The notes beneath the pieces were generated by a model that ran no database searches, was not told the DNA's origin, and saw only the letters and a program-made list of their open reading frames with translations. 64,000 bases of DNA from Herbaspirillum huttiense (GTDB taxonomy: Bacteria; Pseudomonadota; Gammaproteobacteria; Burkholderiales; Burkholderiaceae_D), in assembly GCF_004367745.1 (NCBI RefSeq), contig NZ_CP037993.1, positions 5,208,001 through 5,272,000 on the forward strand, read 5' to 3'. Position 1 is the stretch's first letter. The number at the start of each line of letters is the position of its first letter. A program made the translations under genes and the position numbers. Shown piece by piece: positions 19,112 through 27,874 of this stretch.

Positions 19112-19226
19112 TTTTCCTCTCCAAAGGAACTACAAATGTTGAATACCAACTGGAATTTGCTTTTTTGGGGGTACAACCATCCCTCGCGACTTAACGCGAA
19201 CATTGCGGCACTGAGAAATTAGAAAG

Positions 19227-20594
19227 TTAGAGCGGCTTCAGGCGAACCTCACTGGGCACCACGTGTCGACGGTTGGCAAAGTAGTAGAGAACCGCCGGGA
19301 CAAGAAGACTGGGGATCCAACTCACATCTGCGCCGATCCTGATGGCGAAGTAGCCGTGATAGAACGAAAGGTCCATGAAAGGCAGCTGGAGCAGGATGGA
19401 CACAAGGAAGATGAACAAGGTCTTGATGTTATAGCGACCGTAAATTCCATCCTCGCAATACATGTCTTTGACGCTGTACTGTCCATGGCGGACCAGATAG
19501 AAATCGACCAGGTTGATGGCACTCCAGGGCACGAGCACATAGATCTGCGCGACCAGAATATCGGAGAAGTAATCGTTGAACTTGTACTGAGTGACGATAG
19601 CGATGATCGTAGCCAGAACAGCGATCACAGTCATCGCGACCAGCTTGGTGAGCCGCCCGACTCTGACCATACCGCGAAAGCCGGTGAAGATTGTAGCCGT
19701 GGACATGTAGGCGCTGTACAGGTTCAGAACATTGATTTCCAACACCCCCAGTACGATGAAGAACAGCACCGGACGCGACCAGTCACCGAACAGGTTGGCC
19801 ACACCCGTTCCCGGATCCTTGGTGATATCGGCGATACCGGTGGCCAAGACAGCACCCAGCATCATCACCAGCATGGCGCCGATGGCATTACCGAGGTAGC
19901 TATACCAGAAGGTCTCGCGGGTGGAGATATTCTTGGGCAGGTAACGAGAATAGTCTGCCACGTACGGACCAAATCCCAGGGTCCATGAAGCGGACTGGGC
20001 GACGACCAACATGAACGCGCCATTGACAAAGTGTGACCCCTCAGCGTTCCACTTGACCGCCCCCGGGGTCTGGAAGATCAAATATGCGGCGCCGGCGAAA
20101 ATCAGACCGGACATGGCCGACATCAATACGCCCATCTTGTGGATCAGTTCGTAACCCACATAGGCGATAACAAGCGTGGCAGCCCCGAAAACAATGATGG
20201 CTTCGTTGTCAGTCATCGGAAACACCGACTTGATCGAGTCGCGCATCACCACGGCATTGGCGGCGGTGAACAAGATGTAGGAAAGCACGACGATGAGCAA
20301 CGGAATTCCCGCACCCAATACACCGAACTGAGCCCGGCTCTGGATCATCTGTGGAATCCCCAGGTGCGGACCTTGCGCAGAATGGCCGGCCATGAAAATA
20401 GTACCGATCATCGTGCCAATGATGATGCCGACCAGAGTCCATCCCAGGCTCAATCCTGCCGCCACCCCCAATGTGCCCACCACCAGGGTGGTGACTTGCA
20501 TGTTGGCACTGAACCAGATGGTAAACAGGCGACGGGCGTCGCCGTAGCGTTCATTCTCCGGGATGAACTCAATACTTCTGCTTTCGATATCCAC
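19227..20594 (-). CDS. NCS1-family permease (cytosine/purine/allantoin type)
   Basis: A 455-residue protein with about twelve membrane spans. The N-terminus (NERYGDARRLFTIWFSANMQ) and the following GTLGVAAGLSLGWTLVGIIIG are typical of nucleobase-cation-symport-1 carriers, which import cytosine, purines, allantoin, hydantoins or vitamins with H+ or Na+. The start is GTG at 20594, backed by GGAG at five bases. It is the first gene of the unit leading to DUF1329. Two operator palindromes lie upstream (20698 and 20850). The carrier type suggests that the substrate of the regulon contains nitrogen, which agrees with the aspartate enzymes. Confidence 0.87.
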   Translation of the reverse strand: MDIESRSIEFIPENERYGDARRLFTIWFSANMQVTTLVVGTLGVAAGLSLGWTLVGIIIGTMIGTIFMAGHSAQGPHLGIPQMIQSRAQFGVLGAGIPLLIVVLSYILFTAANAVVMRDSIKSVFPMTDNEAIIVFGAATLVIAYVGYELIHKMGVLMSAMSGLIFAGAAYLIFQTPGAVKWNAEGSHFVNGAFMLVVAQSASWTLGFGPYVADYSRYLPKNISTRETFWYSYLGNAIGAMLVMMLGAVLATGIADITKDPGTGVANLFGDWSRPVLFFIVLGVLEINVLNLYSAYMSTATIFTGFRGMVRVGRLTKLVAMTVIAVLATIIAIVTQYKFNDYFSDILVAQIYVLVPWSAINLVDFYLVRHGQYSVKDMYCEDGIYGRYNIKTLFIFLVSILLQLPFMDLSFYHGYFAIRIGADVSWIPSLLVPAVLYYFANRRHVVPSEVRLKPL

Positions 20595-20697
20595 GTTTTC
20601 TCCTCACACACTTATTCAACTGCAGCCCCATCGGCGAGCCAGCGCGAGATTGTTGTCATTGGGCTGAAACGCCCCACCTCTCGAAGGTCAACAGATT

Positions 20698-20709
20698 GTA
20701 ATCAATTAC
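20698..20709. promoter_or_regulatory. Operator copy 3 (GTAATCAATTAC variant)
   Basis: Same palindrome with A replacing the central G. It is 104 bases upstream of the NCS1 permease start. The flanks extend the dyad to TGTAATCAATTACA. Confidence 0.65.
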
Positions 20710-20849
20710 ATTTCTATTACAAGAGAAGATTCCAAATTTCCATGCCGTGGTGCGTCATGAAACCACCAGCAATAGGGCAAATCATCATCATCCCCCCAGA
20801 AATCCGCGACCACATCTTTCCCAACAACAACAATCTACAACCAATTTTA

Positions 20850-20861
20850 GTAATCGATTAC
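20850..20861. promoter_or_regulatory. Operator copy 4 (GTAATCGATTAC)
   Basis: Perfect copy in the middle of the divergent region, about 150 bases from copy 3 and 344 from copy 5. It may serve as an auxiliary site for repression loops. Confidence 0.68.
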
Positions 20862-21193
20862 ACCTTAGCACGATTCATACCACCCTTTTCCTACACTAAT
20901 GCACCACTTGATGGATGGCTTTTTCCGCGATTGCGCACCGTAGACGGGCGGCATGCCTCGATCTGGTGCGACGCCGCCTCATTCTGTTTCGCTGCAGTGC
21001 AAAATCAAAAGATGTCGGATCTTTGCAAACTATCCGAAATCCTGCTGGATAAGGGATTGCAAGCGTCGAACCGGATTTCCGCCTGCACATCCTACAAACG
21101 CAGAAGCATTGACCGAACGAGCATGAAATGGCTCAGGAAATGTGATCTGAGGTAAAAAAATAATAGGTGACAAAATAATTTCGCCAATATAAT

Positions 21194-21205
21194 GTAATCA
21201 ATTAC
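21194..21205. promoter_or_regulatory. Operator copy 5 (GTAATCAATTAC variant)
   Basis: Located 61 bases before the start of the proline-racemase-family gene, with flanks giving TGTAATCAATTACA, identical to copy 3. Confidence 0.65.
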
Positions 21206-21265
21206 ATTTTGATGTTCCATAATTGAGCTTGTCTTTCGGGCAGGTACCTATTTGAGGTAAGACAC

Positions 21266-22300
21266 ATGAATCTGAAACGAATGGTCAATGTAGTGGGAGT
21301 ACACACTGGGGGCGAGCGCAATGACGTCATCGTAGGTGGCGTCAGGGATGTACCCGGGAAGTCGGTGTTCGAGAAGATGAGCTACCTGGAAAAGCACTCC
21401 GATGAATTGCGTAAGTTCCTCCTGCAGGAGCCGCGCGGCAGTGTCACCCAATGCGTCAACCTGGTGCTGCCGCCCTGCCATCCAGAGGCCGACGCCGGCT
21501 TCGTCATTATGGAGTCCCAGTTCTATCCCCCCATGTCCGGCAGCAACACCATCTGTACCGTGACGGCGCTGCTGGAAACCGGGATGATTCCCATGCAGGA
21601 ACCCTACACCGACGTCACCCTGGAAGCGCCTGGTGGCCTGGTACGGGCACGCGCACATTGCCAGGGTGGAAAATGCGTCAGCGTCAAGTTCTCCAATGTC
21701 CCCTGCTTCGTGTTTGGCCTGGACCAGCATATCGAGGTACCAGGACTGGGAACGCTCAAGGTCGACGTCGCCTATGGCGGGATGATCTATGTAATCGTGG
21801 ACGCGGCTGCGTTGGGATTTTCCGTGAAGCCCGACGAGGCGGCCAGGATGGTGGAAATAGGAGAGGCCATCAAAGCCGCTGCGGCCCAGCAATTACCGGC
21901 GGTCCACCCGGAAAATCCCGACATTCACACGATCAACCAGACGCTATTTGCTGGCCCCATTGAACAAGGCCCTGATGGTCCCATGTCGAGCAACGGCGTC
22001 ATCGTCTCCCCTGGGCGACTGGATCGCTCCCCTTGTGGAACGGGTACCAGTGCGCGCCTGGCAGTGATGCATGCGCGCGGTCAGATCGGCGTAGGCGAAA
22101 AATTCACTCACCGCTCCATCATCGGCAGCGAATTCACCGGTGTCATCGAGGAAACCCTGTTGGTGGGTGGACTTCCTGGCATCCGCCCGGCCATCACCGG
22201 CAACGCGTGGATCACCGGTTTCCACCAATATGTGCTTGACGCATCCGATCCCTTCCCGACCGGATTCACGCTCAGCGATTTGTGGAAGACAAACAAGTAA
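21266..22300 (+). CDS. Proline racemase superfamily protein, Ser/Cys active site
   Basis: A 344-residue member of the proline racemase / hydroxyproline epimerase / trans-3-hydroxyproline dehydratase superfamily. The first active-site motif reads PPMSGSNTIC, with Ser91 where racemases have Cys; the second, DRSPCGTGTSARLA, keeps Cys257. Family knowledge: Cys/Cys members are racemases or 4-hydroxyproline epimerases, Cys/Thr members are 3-hydroxyproline dehydratases, and Ser/Cys members include some epimerases. It therefore probably epimerises or dehydrates a cyclic or N-containing acid. It is followed by the GMC oxidoreductase after 34 bases and is likely in the LacI regulon. No standard hydroxyproline genes (D-hydroxyproline dehydrogenase, deaminase) are nearby. 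Confidence 0.85.
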   Translation: MNLKRMVNVVGVHTGGERNDVIVGGVRDVPGKSVFEKMSYLEKHSDELRKFLLQEPRGSVTQCVNLVLPPCHPEADAGFVIMESQFYPPMSGSNTICTVTALLETGMIPMQEPYTDVTLEAPGGLVRARAHCQGGKCVSVKFSNVPCFVFGLDQHIEVPGLGTLKVDVAYGGMIYVIVDAAALGFSVKPDEAARMVEIGEAIKAAAAQQLPAVHPENPDIHTINQTLFAGPIEQGPDGPMSSNGVIVSPGRLDRSPCGTGTSARLAVMHARGQIGVGEKFTHRSIIGSEFTGVIEETLLVGGLPGIRPAITGNAWITGFHQYVLDASDPFPTGFTLSDLWKTNK

Positions 22301-22334
22301 TTTTCAAGATATTCAGTATCTCTGGAGGATATGC

Positions 22335-23990
22335 ATGAAGGACATTCACGGGCGAGCCATTGCCGCCGAGTACGACTACGTTGTCATTGGCTCCGGCTCT
22401 GCCGGGAGCGTCATGGCTGCGCGCCTGGCCGAGGACGGCATCCAGAAGGTGCTTCTGATCGAAGCGGGTCCGAAGGATAATGCCACCGTGATCCGTATGC
22501 CTGCGGCACTGGGGTTTCCACTGATGAATGACAAATACAACTGGTACCTGCATTCGGAACCGGAGCCGGAACTGGGCGGCCGCAAGATCTACGAAGCGCG
22601 TGGGCGGGTACTGGGAGGATCGTCGTCGATCAACGGCATGAACTGGGTCAGAGGCAATCCCTGGGATTACGATAACTGGGAAGCGATGGGTAACAAGGGC
22701 TGGAGCTACGCAAGCGTCCTCCCTTACTTCCGAAAGGCCGAAACCTTCGATCAAGGGGCCAACCGATATCGTGGCGGCACAGGTCCTATGCGCATCGAGA
22801 CCTGCAAGGCTCGTAATCCACTCTACAGGGCGTTTCTGGAAGCGGGTAAGCAAGCTGGATTGGAATACGTTCAAGACCACAATGCCTATCGTCAGGAAGG
22901 CGTGCATATTACCCAGCGTAACGTCCATAAAGGCCTGCGCTGGAGCAGCTCGCGTGCCTATCTGCATGCGACCCAGCCCAGAGACAATCTGCATGTCTGG
23001 ACCGGCGCCCAGGTCCTGCGTCTGCTCTTCGAGGGGAATCGGGCGATCGCGGTGCGCGTCGCCTACGGCAAACAACAACTCGACATCATGGTCGCAAAGG
23101 AGGCCGTGGTGTGTGCTGGTGCCATCCACTCACCTCACCTGCTCATGCTGTCAGGCATCGGGGATGCAGAACAGCTGACTAAACTGGGAATCCCGCTGGT
23201 GCAACATCTGCCTGGGGTCGGGGTCGGCCTCAAGGATCACCTTGCAGCGCCAGTCCAATATCGGGCAATCCAGCCAGTTTCAGCGGCCACCGAACTTACG
23301 ATGCTGGGCAAGCTTAAGTTGGGCATGCAATGGGTGTTCTTCAAGAAGGGACTCGGCGCGACAAATTTCTTTGAAGTCGGCGCATTCATTCGTACACACG
23401 AGGATGTCAAGGTCCCGAATATCCAGTTCGAGTTCATTCCGATGCTCGGCGAGATACAGCACGGCAATGTGAAACTGGAAAACGGCTTCCAGTACTTCTT
23501 CAGCCTGATGAGACCAACCAGCACCGGCAAAGTATGGATAGACAGCGCTGATCCGTTCGCCCCCCCCAAATTTGTCTTCAATTTTCTATCGACCAAAGAG
23601 GACCAGCGCGATGCCATCGCGGCGGTCAAGGCGATTCGCCACATCGTCAACCAAGCCGCATGGGCGCCCTTCCGCGGAGAAGAAGTGTTGCCAGGAAAGG
23701 CCGTCACCTCGGATGAGGATATCCTCGCTTTCCTGCGTGAGCATGCCGGCACCAACTACCATCCGAGCTGTACCTGCCGCATGGGAACCGACGCCATGGC
23801 AGTGGTTGATGCACAGGCCCGTGTTCATGGCGTAGCAAACGTGCGGGTGGTGGATGCGTCGATCATGCCCGAGATCGTCAGCGGCAATCTCAATGCTCCG
23901 GTGATCATGATGGCCGAGAAGATCGCAGACGATATGCGCGGACAAACAGGCCAACCTGACGTCCACGCCGAGTATTACCAGGCTGCCTAG
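22335..23990 (+). CDS. GMC-family FAD oxidoreductase (choline dehydrogenase-like)
   Basis: A 551-residue flavoprotein. It has the FAD-binding GSGSAGSVMAARLAED near the N-terminus, the GMC signature GRVLGGSSSINGMNWVRG, the second signature GAIHSPHLLMLSGIG and the C-terminal NYHPSCTCRMG with the active-site His and the SGNLNAPV Asn region. These enzymes oxidise alcohols to aldehydes with transfer of electrons to the quinone pool. The ATG at 22335 is preceded by GGAGG; an open frame extends upstream over the previous gene but is not part of the protein. The aldehyde formed may feed the ALDH at 8.9 kb. Its stop overlaps the convergent deoR stop by four bases. Confidence 0.9.
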   Translation: MKDIHGRAIAAEYDYVVIGSGSAGSVMAARLAEDGIQKVLLIEAGPKDNATVIRMPAALGFPLMNDKYNWYLHSEPEPELGGRKIYEARGRVLGGSSSINGMNWVRGNPWDYDNWEAMGNKGWSYASVLPYFRKAETFDQGANRYRGGTGPMRIETCKARNPLYRAFLEAGKQAGLEYVQDHNAYRQEGVHITQRNVHKGLRWSSSRAYLHATQPRDNLHVWTGAQVLRLLFEGNRAIAVRVAYGKQQLDIMVAKEAVVCAGAIHSPHLLMLSGIGDAEQLTKLGIPLVQHLPGVGVGLKDHLAAPVQYRAIQPVSAATELTMLGKLKLGMQWVFFKKGLGATNFFEVGAFIRTHEDVKVPNIQFEFIPMLGEIQHGNVKLENGFQYFFSLMRPTSTGKVWIDSADPFAPPKFVFNFLSTKEDQRDAIAAVKAIRHIVNQAAWAPFRGEEVLPGKAVTSDEDILAFLREHAGTNYHPSCTCRMGTDAMAVVDAQARVHGVANVRVVDASIMPEIVSGNLNAPVIMMAEKIADDMRGQTGQPDVHAEYYQAA

Positions 23991-24802
23991 TCAGCCGCCG
24001 GCCCTGCTGGCCGCACCTGCTCCGGGTTCATGCTGGCACGATGAACGGTCACGCCTTTTTGCGAAAAAGGCGTGACCCTGTCCTCGGTCTCATCGGCCTG
24101 CACCACCAGATGCGAAATGTGCTGGCAGTCCGTAATCCGATAGGATGCCACACTGGCCAACTTATCTGCGGTGACAGCCATGATCACCTCTGCGCTCTGC
24201 GCTACCAGAGCTTGCTTGAACTCGGCATCCCGATAGTCATGCACGGATGCGCCCGCCAACAGATCCAGCGCGCACACACCCAGCACGCACTGATCGAAAT
24301 GCATGCTCCGAATCTGGTTCAAGGCCGTGACGCCCAAGGCGCCGGCGACAGTGTTGTCGATCAGCCCACCCACCATGATGAGCTTCACCGTCGCATGGGA
24401 CATAACCGCCATGGCAATCGCCGGTGTGTTGGTGACCACGGTGATATCGGCATCCGGCGGCAGCGAGTTTGCTACCGCCAGGTTGGTCGTTCCCGCGTCG
24501 ATGAATACCAGCGCCCCAGGTTTGAGCAGCAAGGCGCATGCCCTGCCCAGGGCTTCCTTGACGTTTGCACTTTCGCTCAGCCTGGACGCGAAATCCGCTC
24601 CCCCTGAGGGCATGTGTATCGCGCCCCCATGCACACGACGGCAAATGCCTTCCTTGTCCAATTCCTCGAGGTCGCGCCGCACCGTGTGCTCTGAAACCTG
24701 CAATTGCTTGGCCAGTTGTGCACAATAAACCCGACCTTCCGTTTTGAGCGTTTCCAAGATGATTGCGTGGCGATTTCGCGCAAAAACCGTATTTTCTTGC
24801 AT
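23987..24802 (-). CDS. DeoR/GlpR-family transcriptional regulator
   Basis: A 271-residue DeoR-type regulator. The N-terminal winged helix (RHAIILETLKTEGRVYCAQLA and VSEHTVRRDLEELDKEGICRRVHGGA) is complete and is followed by the sugar-phosphate-type effector domain (FIDAGTTNLAVANSL, MVGGLIDNTVAGALG). The ATG at 24802 fits the family start, although its ribosome site is weak; an upstream TTG at 24826 is possible. It is divergent from the MFS/VOC pair, whose promoter it probably controls, and convergent with the GMC gene. A perfect 14-bp inverted repeat lies inside its 3' end (24047-24077). Confidence 0.88.
   Translation of the reverse strand: MQENTVFARNRHAIILETLKTEGRVYCAQLAKQLQVSEHTVRRDLEELDKEGICRRVHGGAIHMPSGGADFASRLSESANVKEALGRACALLLKPGALVFIDAGTTNLAVANSLPPDADITVVTNTPAIAMAVMSHATVKLIMVGGLIDNTVAGALGVTALNQIRSMHFDQCVLGVCALDLLAGASVHDYRDAEFKQALVAQSAEVIMAVTADKLASVASYRITDCQHISHLVVQADETEDRVTPFSQKGVTVHRASMNPEQVRPAGPAAD
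24047..24077. repeat. Perfect 14-bp hairpin inside the 3' end of the deoR gene
   Basis: GGTCACGCCTTTTT, a three-base loop (GCG) and AAAAAGGCGTGACC form a perfect hairpin. It lies 57 bases beyond the GMC stop on the plus strand and within codons near the deoR end. It could terminate or stabilise the GMC transcript while still being translated in deoR. Confidence 0.75.
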
Positions 24803-24929
24803 ATATTTCGCCCATTTCCTCGACAAATTTGAAAAATACGAGTAAGATTATGCTCGATTTGATACATTTTGAAATTGTACTCGATTTGCACGTTTTGCAG
24901 TGTCTATCACTTTATCCAAGCTCAGCCTG

Positions 24930-26093
24930 ATGGAGGATTCCTTGGCGAATAATGATGGAGTGCGTCTGGCGACGCGACTCTCTTTCTTTGCGGCTGGCTT
25001 CGGGCTGGCGGCGTGGGCGCCACTGGTGCCGCTCATCAGACAGGAACTGCAGCTCGATGAAGGTGTGCTCGGAGCCCTGCTGCTCTGCCTGGGCGGAGGC
25101 TCAGTGGTTGCCATGCTGGGCACTGGTACCCTGAGCGCAAGGTATGGGACCAAGTCCATCATCGTATTGAGCGGCCTGGCACTGTCGCTGACCTTGCCCG
25201 TGCTGGCTGTGGCGCGCAACCAATGGGAACTCGCCATTGCATTGGCGATGTTTGGTGCCGCGCTCGGCAGCCTGGATGTCGCCATCAATCTCAACGCGGT
25301 CATAGTTGAGCGGGAGGCTCACAAGCCATTGATGTCAGGCTTCCACGCAATGTTCAGCGTCGGTGGATTTGCTGGCTCCGCAATGATGACATCGTTACTC
25401 TCTGCGGGGGCCAGCACTGGTACCAGCACCGGTGTGGCGGCATTGATCATCGGGCTGGCGATGCTCCTCGTATCGCCCAGACTGAAGAACGTCTACTCTG
25501 CCCAGAGGACTCCTCTCTTTGTGGTGCCACGTGGTGTGGTCATGATGCTAGCCTTGCTTGCAGGCGTCACCTTCTTAGTGGAGGGAGCCATTCTTGACTG
25601 GGGCGGCGTGCTTCTGACCGACTCTGGACTGGTCCAGGCGTCGCATGGCGGGGCAGGCTACATCTTCTTTTCCGTGGCTATGCTGGCAGCCCGATTTGCT
25701 GGTGATGAGGTGATTGCACGATGGAGTGACCGCACCGTACTGTTCTGGAGCGGTACGTTGGCGGTATTGGGTATCGGTTCGGTCCTGGCAGCCGAAGCAA
25801 CATGGATGGCATTGGCTGGATTTTTCCTCATCGGCACCGGGGCCGCCAATATCGTTCCAATTTTGTTCAGGCTAGCAGGACGCCAACGCACGATGCCTCC
25901 AGGCCTGGCCGTGTCCGTGATTTCCACAATCGGCTACGCAGGCGTCCTGGTCGGCCCGGCAGGAATCGGCTTCGTTGCCAAACATGCCAGTCTTCCCGTG
26001 TCCTTCGCCTTGCTGGGGGTGCTATTGTGTGTAGTCCCCGCCCTGGCTTATCGCGTCACCCACAGTAACAACCCGGCCAAGGAGTCTTCATGA
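24930..26093 (+). CDS. MFS transporter (YbjJ-like)
   Basis: A major-facilitator carrier of about 387 residues with twelve predicted spans. Its layout is like the YbjJ/FucP-type short MFS proteins: the GFGLAAWAPLVPLIRQEL first span and the SGFHAMFSVGGFAGSA motif in the middle. The ATG at 24930 is assumed; a TTG at 24942 has GGAGG at five bases and could be the true start, and a GTG lies at 24900. It overlaps the VOC gene by four bases and is divergent from deoR. The substrate is unknown. Confidence 0.82.
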   Translation: MEDSLANNDGVRLATRLSFFAAGFGLAAWAPLVPLIRQELQLDEGVLGALLLCLGGGSVVAMLGTGTLSARYGTKSIIVLSGLALSLTLPVLAVARNQWELAIALAMFGAALGSLDVAINLNAVIVEREAHKPLMSGFHAMFSVGGFAGSAMMTSLLSAGASTGTSTGVAALIIGLAMLLVSPRLKNVYSAQRTPLFVVPRGVVMMLALLAGVTFLVEGAILDWGGVLLTDSGLVQASHGGAGYIFFSVAMLAARFAGDEVIARWSDRTVLFWSGTLAVLGIGSVLAAEATWMALAGFFLIGTGAANIVPILFRLAGRQRTMPPGLAVSVISTIGYAGVLVGPAGIGFVAKHASLPVSFALLGVLLCVVPALAYRVTHSNNPAKESS

Positions 26094-26473
26094 AGATCGC
26101 ACATGTAGCCTTGTGGACCCGCGACCTTGATGAGGCTGCACAGTTCTGGCAGCACTATTTCGACGCGAAGATCGGTCCTGCTTACCATAGCAAGCGACGC
26201 CCGGGCTTCGTCTCGCGATTTCTCACGCTTGCTGGCACCGATGTCCAGATCGAACTGATGAGTGCACCATGGTTGAAGTCGTGCGGCGACGGTGAGTTCC
26301 TAGGCTGGAGCCACATCGCCCTGTCACTGGGCTCGAAAGCCGCCGTGGATATGCTCGCACAACGATGCGCAGCACACGGACTGTTACACGCTGCGCCGCG
26401 CAAGACGGGGGATAATTTTTACGAAGCTGTGGTCGTCGGACCTGATGGTTGCCTAGTTGAAATTACAACATGA
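26090..26473 (+). CDS. VOC-family (glyoxalase-like) protein
   Basis: A 127-residue single vicinal-oxygen-chelate domain: N-terminal KIAHVALWTRDLDEAAQFW with the first metal-ligand His, a WSHIALSLGS second repeat start, and the C-terminal FYEAVVVGPDGCLVEITT with the usual last Glu. Such proteins bind a divalent metal and act as lyases, isomerases or dioxygenases on small molecules. It is translationally coupled to the MFS carrier through an ATGA overlap, so the two probably deal with the same compound under DeoR control. Confidence 0.82.
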   Translation: MKIAHVALWTRDLDEAAQFWQHYFDAKIGPAYHSKRRPGFVSRFLTLAGTDVQIELMSAPWLKSCGDGEFLGWSHIALSLGSKAAVDMLAQRCAAHGLLHAAPRKTGDNFYEAVVVGPDGCLVEITT

Positions 26474-26590
26474 ACAGTGGAGAAACTCTGGGGATTTTTA
26501 CGTTTATGCGTCTAGTTTGCTAAGAATTCCGAATCACTGATCCAATTGAGATCGTCATGGCAATCATCCAATGCCCTAGATGAATGCGCA

Positions 26591-26628
26591 CCTCGACTTT
26601 CAGCCTGGCTCAGCGCTGAAAGTCGAGG
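26591..26628. repeat. 14-bp inverted repeat downstream of the VOC gene
   Basis: CCTCGACTTTCAGC (26591-26604) and GCTGAAAGTCGAGG (26615-26628) pair perfectly around a ten-base loop. There is no T-run on either side. It may act as a weak terminator or RNA-stabilising structure for the MFS/VOC transcript, or be part of a lost element. Confidence 0.6.
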
Positions 26629-26658
26629 CGCGCAAGCAGAGACGGCCCCCTGAAATAG

Positions 26659-26766
26659 ATGTTCCTGGACTTACGAGAGTTAGGATATGAAGGGTCTTAT
26701 GACCGCGTGGCAGCCTTTGGGAGTCGGGTCAAATGGAGAGAGTCACCCATTAGCCGTTCTCTGTAA
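26659..26766 (+). pseudogene. Transposase fragment (IS21/ISL3-like, 35 codons)
   Basis: The frame reads LDLRELGYEGSYDRVAAF, which resembles the conserved segment after the helix-turn-helix of IS21/ISL3-type transposases (pattern LRxxGYxGSYDRVAAF). The normal following arginine-rich stretch is lost and a stop comes soon after. No other part of the gene is present. The family call is from memory of this pattern and is moderate. Confidence 0.45.
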
Positions 26767-27149
26767 AGGAGAAAATTCAATACTCGCGAGGTTCCGCGAT
26801 ATCTTTTTTTCAAGCCATTGCGGTCGCGTTCTGTTGGCAGCAGCTTCGAGCCCTTCGCTTCAGTGTATGGTTGCGTGAATCGCACCAGTCACCCATGTGA
26901 ATCAAGCGGAGCTCTGACTGATATCTCCGCCCTGGCAGTTCAGCTGCCCCAAAAGCATCTCGGTACCGTCTTGTGTCCAATTGATGACAATTCTATGGTT
27001 GCCGTGTAGCGGCCCCAGCCCTGTTATGGCTCACACTCCGGACGATCCATTTCCCCAAAACAAACAGCAATGGCAAACAGCACGGCATCCAATCAATTCT
27101 GATGGCTCAGTGTCCGCCCCTTTCCCTGACTCGCCGGCCGTTGCCAAAC

Positions 27150-27410
27150 TTACGTAAAGCAACGCTCAATCGAGAACTGCTCTCCTGTCTTTAACATGTG
27201 ATAGCAGGCACGTGCCAGTTTGCGTGCTACAGCCTTGACGGCAACGACGCCGTTTCGTTTCGCCTTCTTGCGTTGATAGAACTTACGTGCTGAATTGGAG
27301 AGTGGTGGCCACAAGACGCAGCAGAGCCATTCTTTCTCGGCTTATCGCCTCGGCAGCTTTGGAATGACCGAGGAAAACTTTTCAGCGCCATCCCATCCTC
27401 TTAATGGCCA
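27150..27410 (-). pseudogene. Decayed transposase, C-terminal part, frameshifted (IS110-like)
   Basis: On the minus strand one frame reads KVFLGHSKAAEAISRERMALL and then, after a frame change near 27295, NSARKFYQRKKAKRNGVVAV and ARKLARACYHMLKTGEQFSI, ending in a stop at 27150. This is the C-terminal part of a transposase, most likely of the IS110/IS116/IS902 group. The frameshift and an upstream stop make it inactive. The family name is a judgement from the lysine/arginine-rich C-terminal pattern. Confidence 0.5.
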
Positions 27411-27874
27411 TGCTGCTGCTTAGCCGCGATTACCAAATTTTAGTGGCAGAGCATTTTTTTTGATTTGCTCGCAGATTTGCCCTCTCCATTTGAGCCACCT
27501 TCCATCGTCTACCAAAGGCTGCGACATGGTCGAACAAGCGCCCGTATATCGTAGTGGCAGCGATTGCCAACCTAATGCTGGGCAATGAGTCTCAGCCGGC
27601 CTACCAGCGTAAAAAATGGCCTTTTCCTGCGATGCCTCTTTACGGAGGCATCACTATTCAATCTTTTCTCTCTGGTGGACGCTTATACGTTTAGGAGCCA
27701 CACGCTAAACCGTCCTGTTAAGCGAAGGTTCATACGAATCAGGTTACGCCTGATCCGGATTGAAATCAGCCACTTTGCCTTCGGAATAGGCAGGATATCT
27801 TGAAGGATGGAAAGGCCACTTACGCCACAATTCCGAATTATTTGCAATTTTACGCCGTAATAATAGTAATACCA

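Larger units (their letters stand above)
20595..21265. promoter_or_regulatory. Divergent control region, NCS1 permease / proline-racemase-like gene
   Basis: This 671-base intergenic region has lower GC than its surroundings and carries three palindromes: GTAATCAATTAC at 20698-20709 and at 21194-21205, and GTAATCGATTAC at 20850-20861. One lies near each divergent gene start and one in between, an arrangement that would allow looping by a tetrameric repressor. No convincing gene was found; an open frame over part of it (to about 21155) has no signal or domain. Confidence 0.7.

Noticed and set aside
20139..21155. Open frame running from inside the NCS1 gene into the intergenic region
   Set aside because: Antisense to the permease in its first half and covering operator sites in its second; no protein-like features.
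27585..27803. 72-codon open frame within the transposase graveyard
   Set aside because: No ribosome site, no homology pattern, and the surrounding DNA is decayed element sequence.
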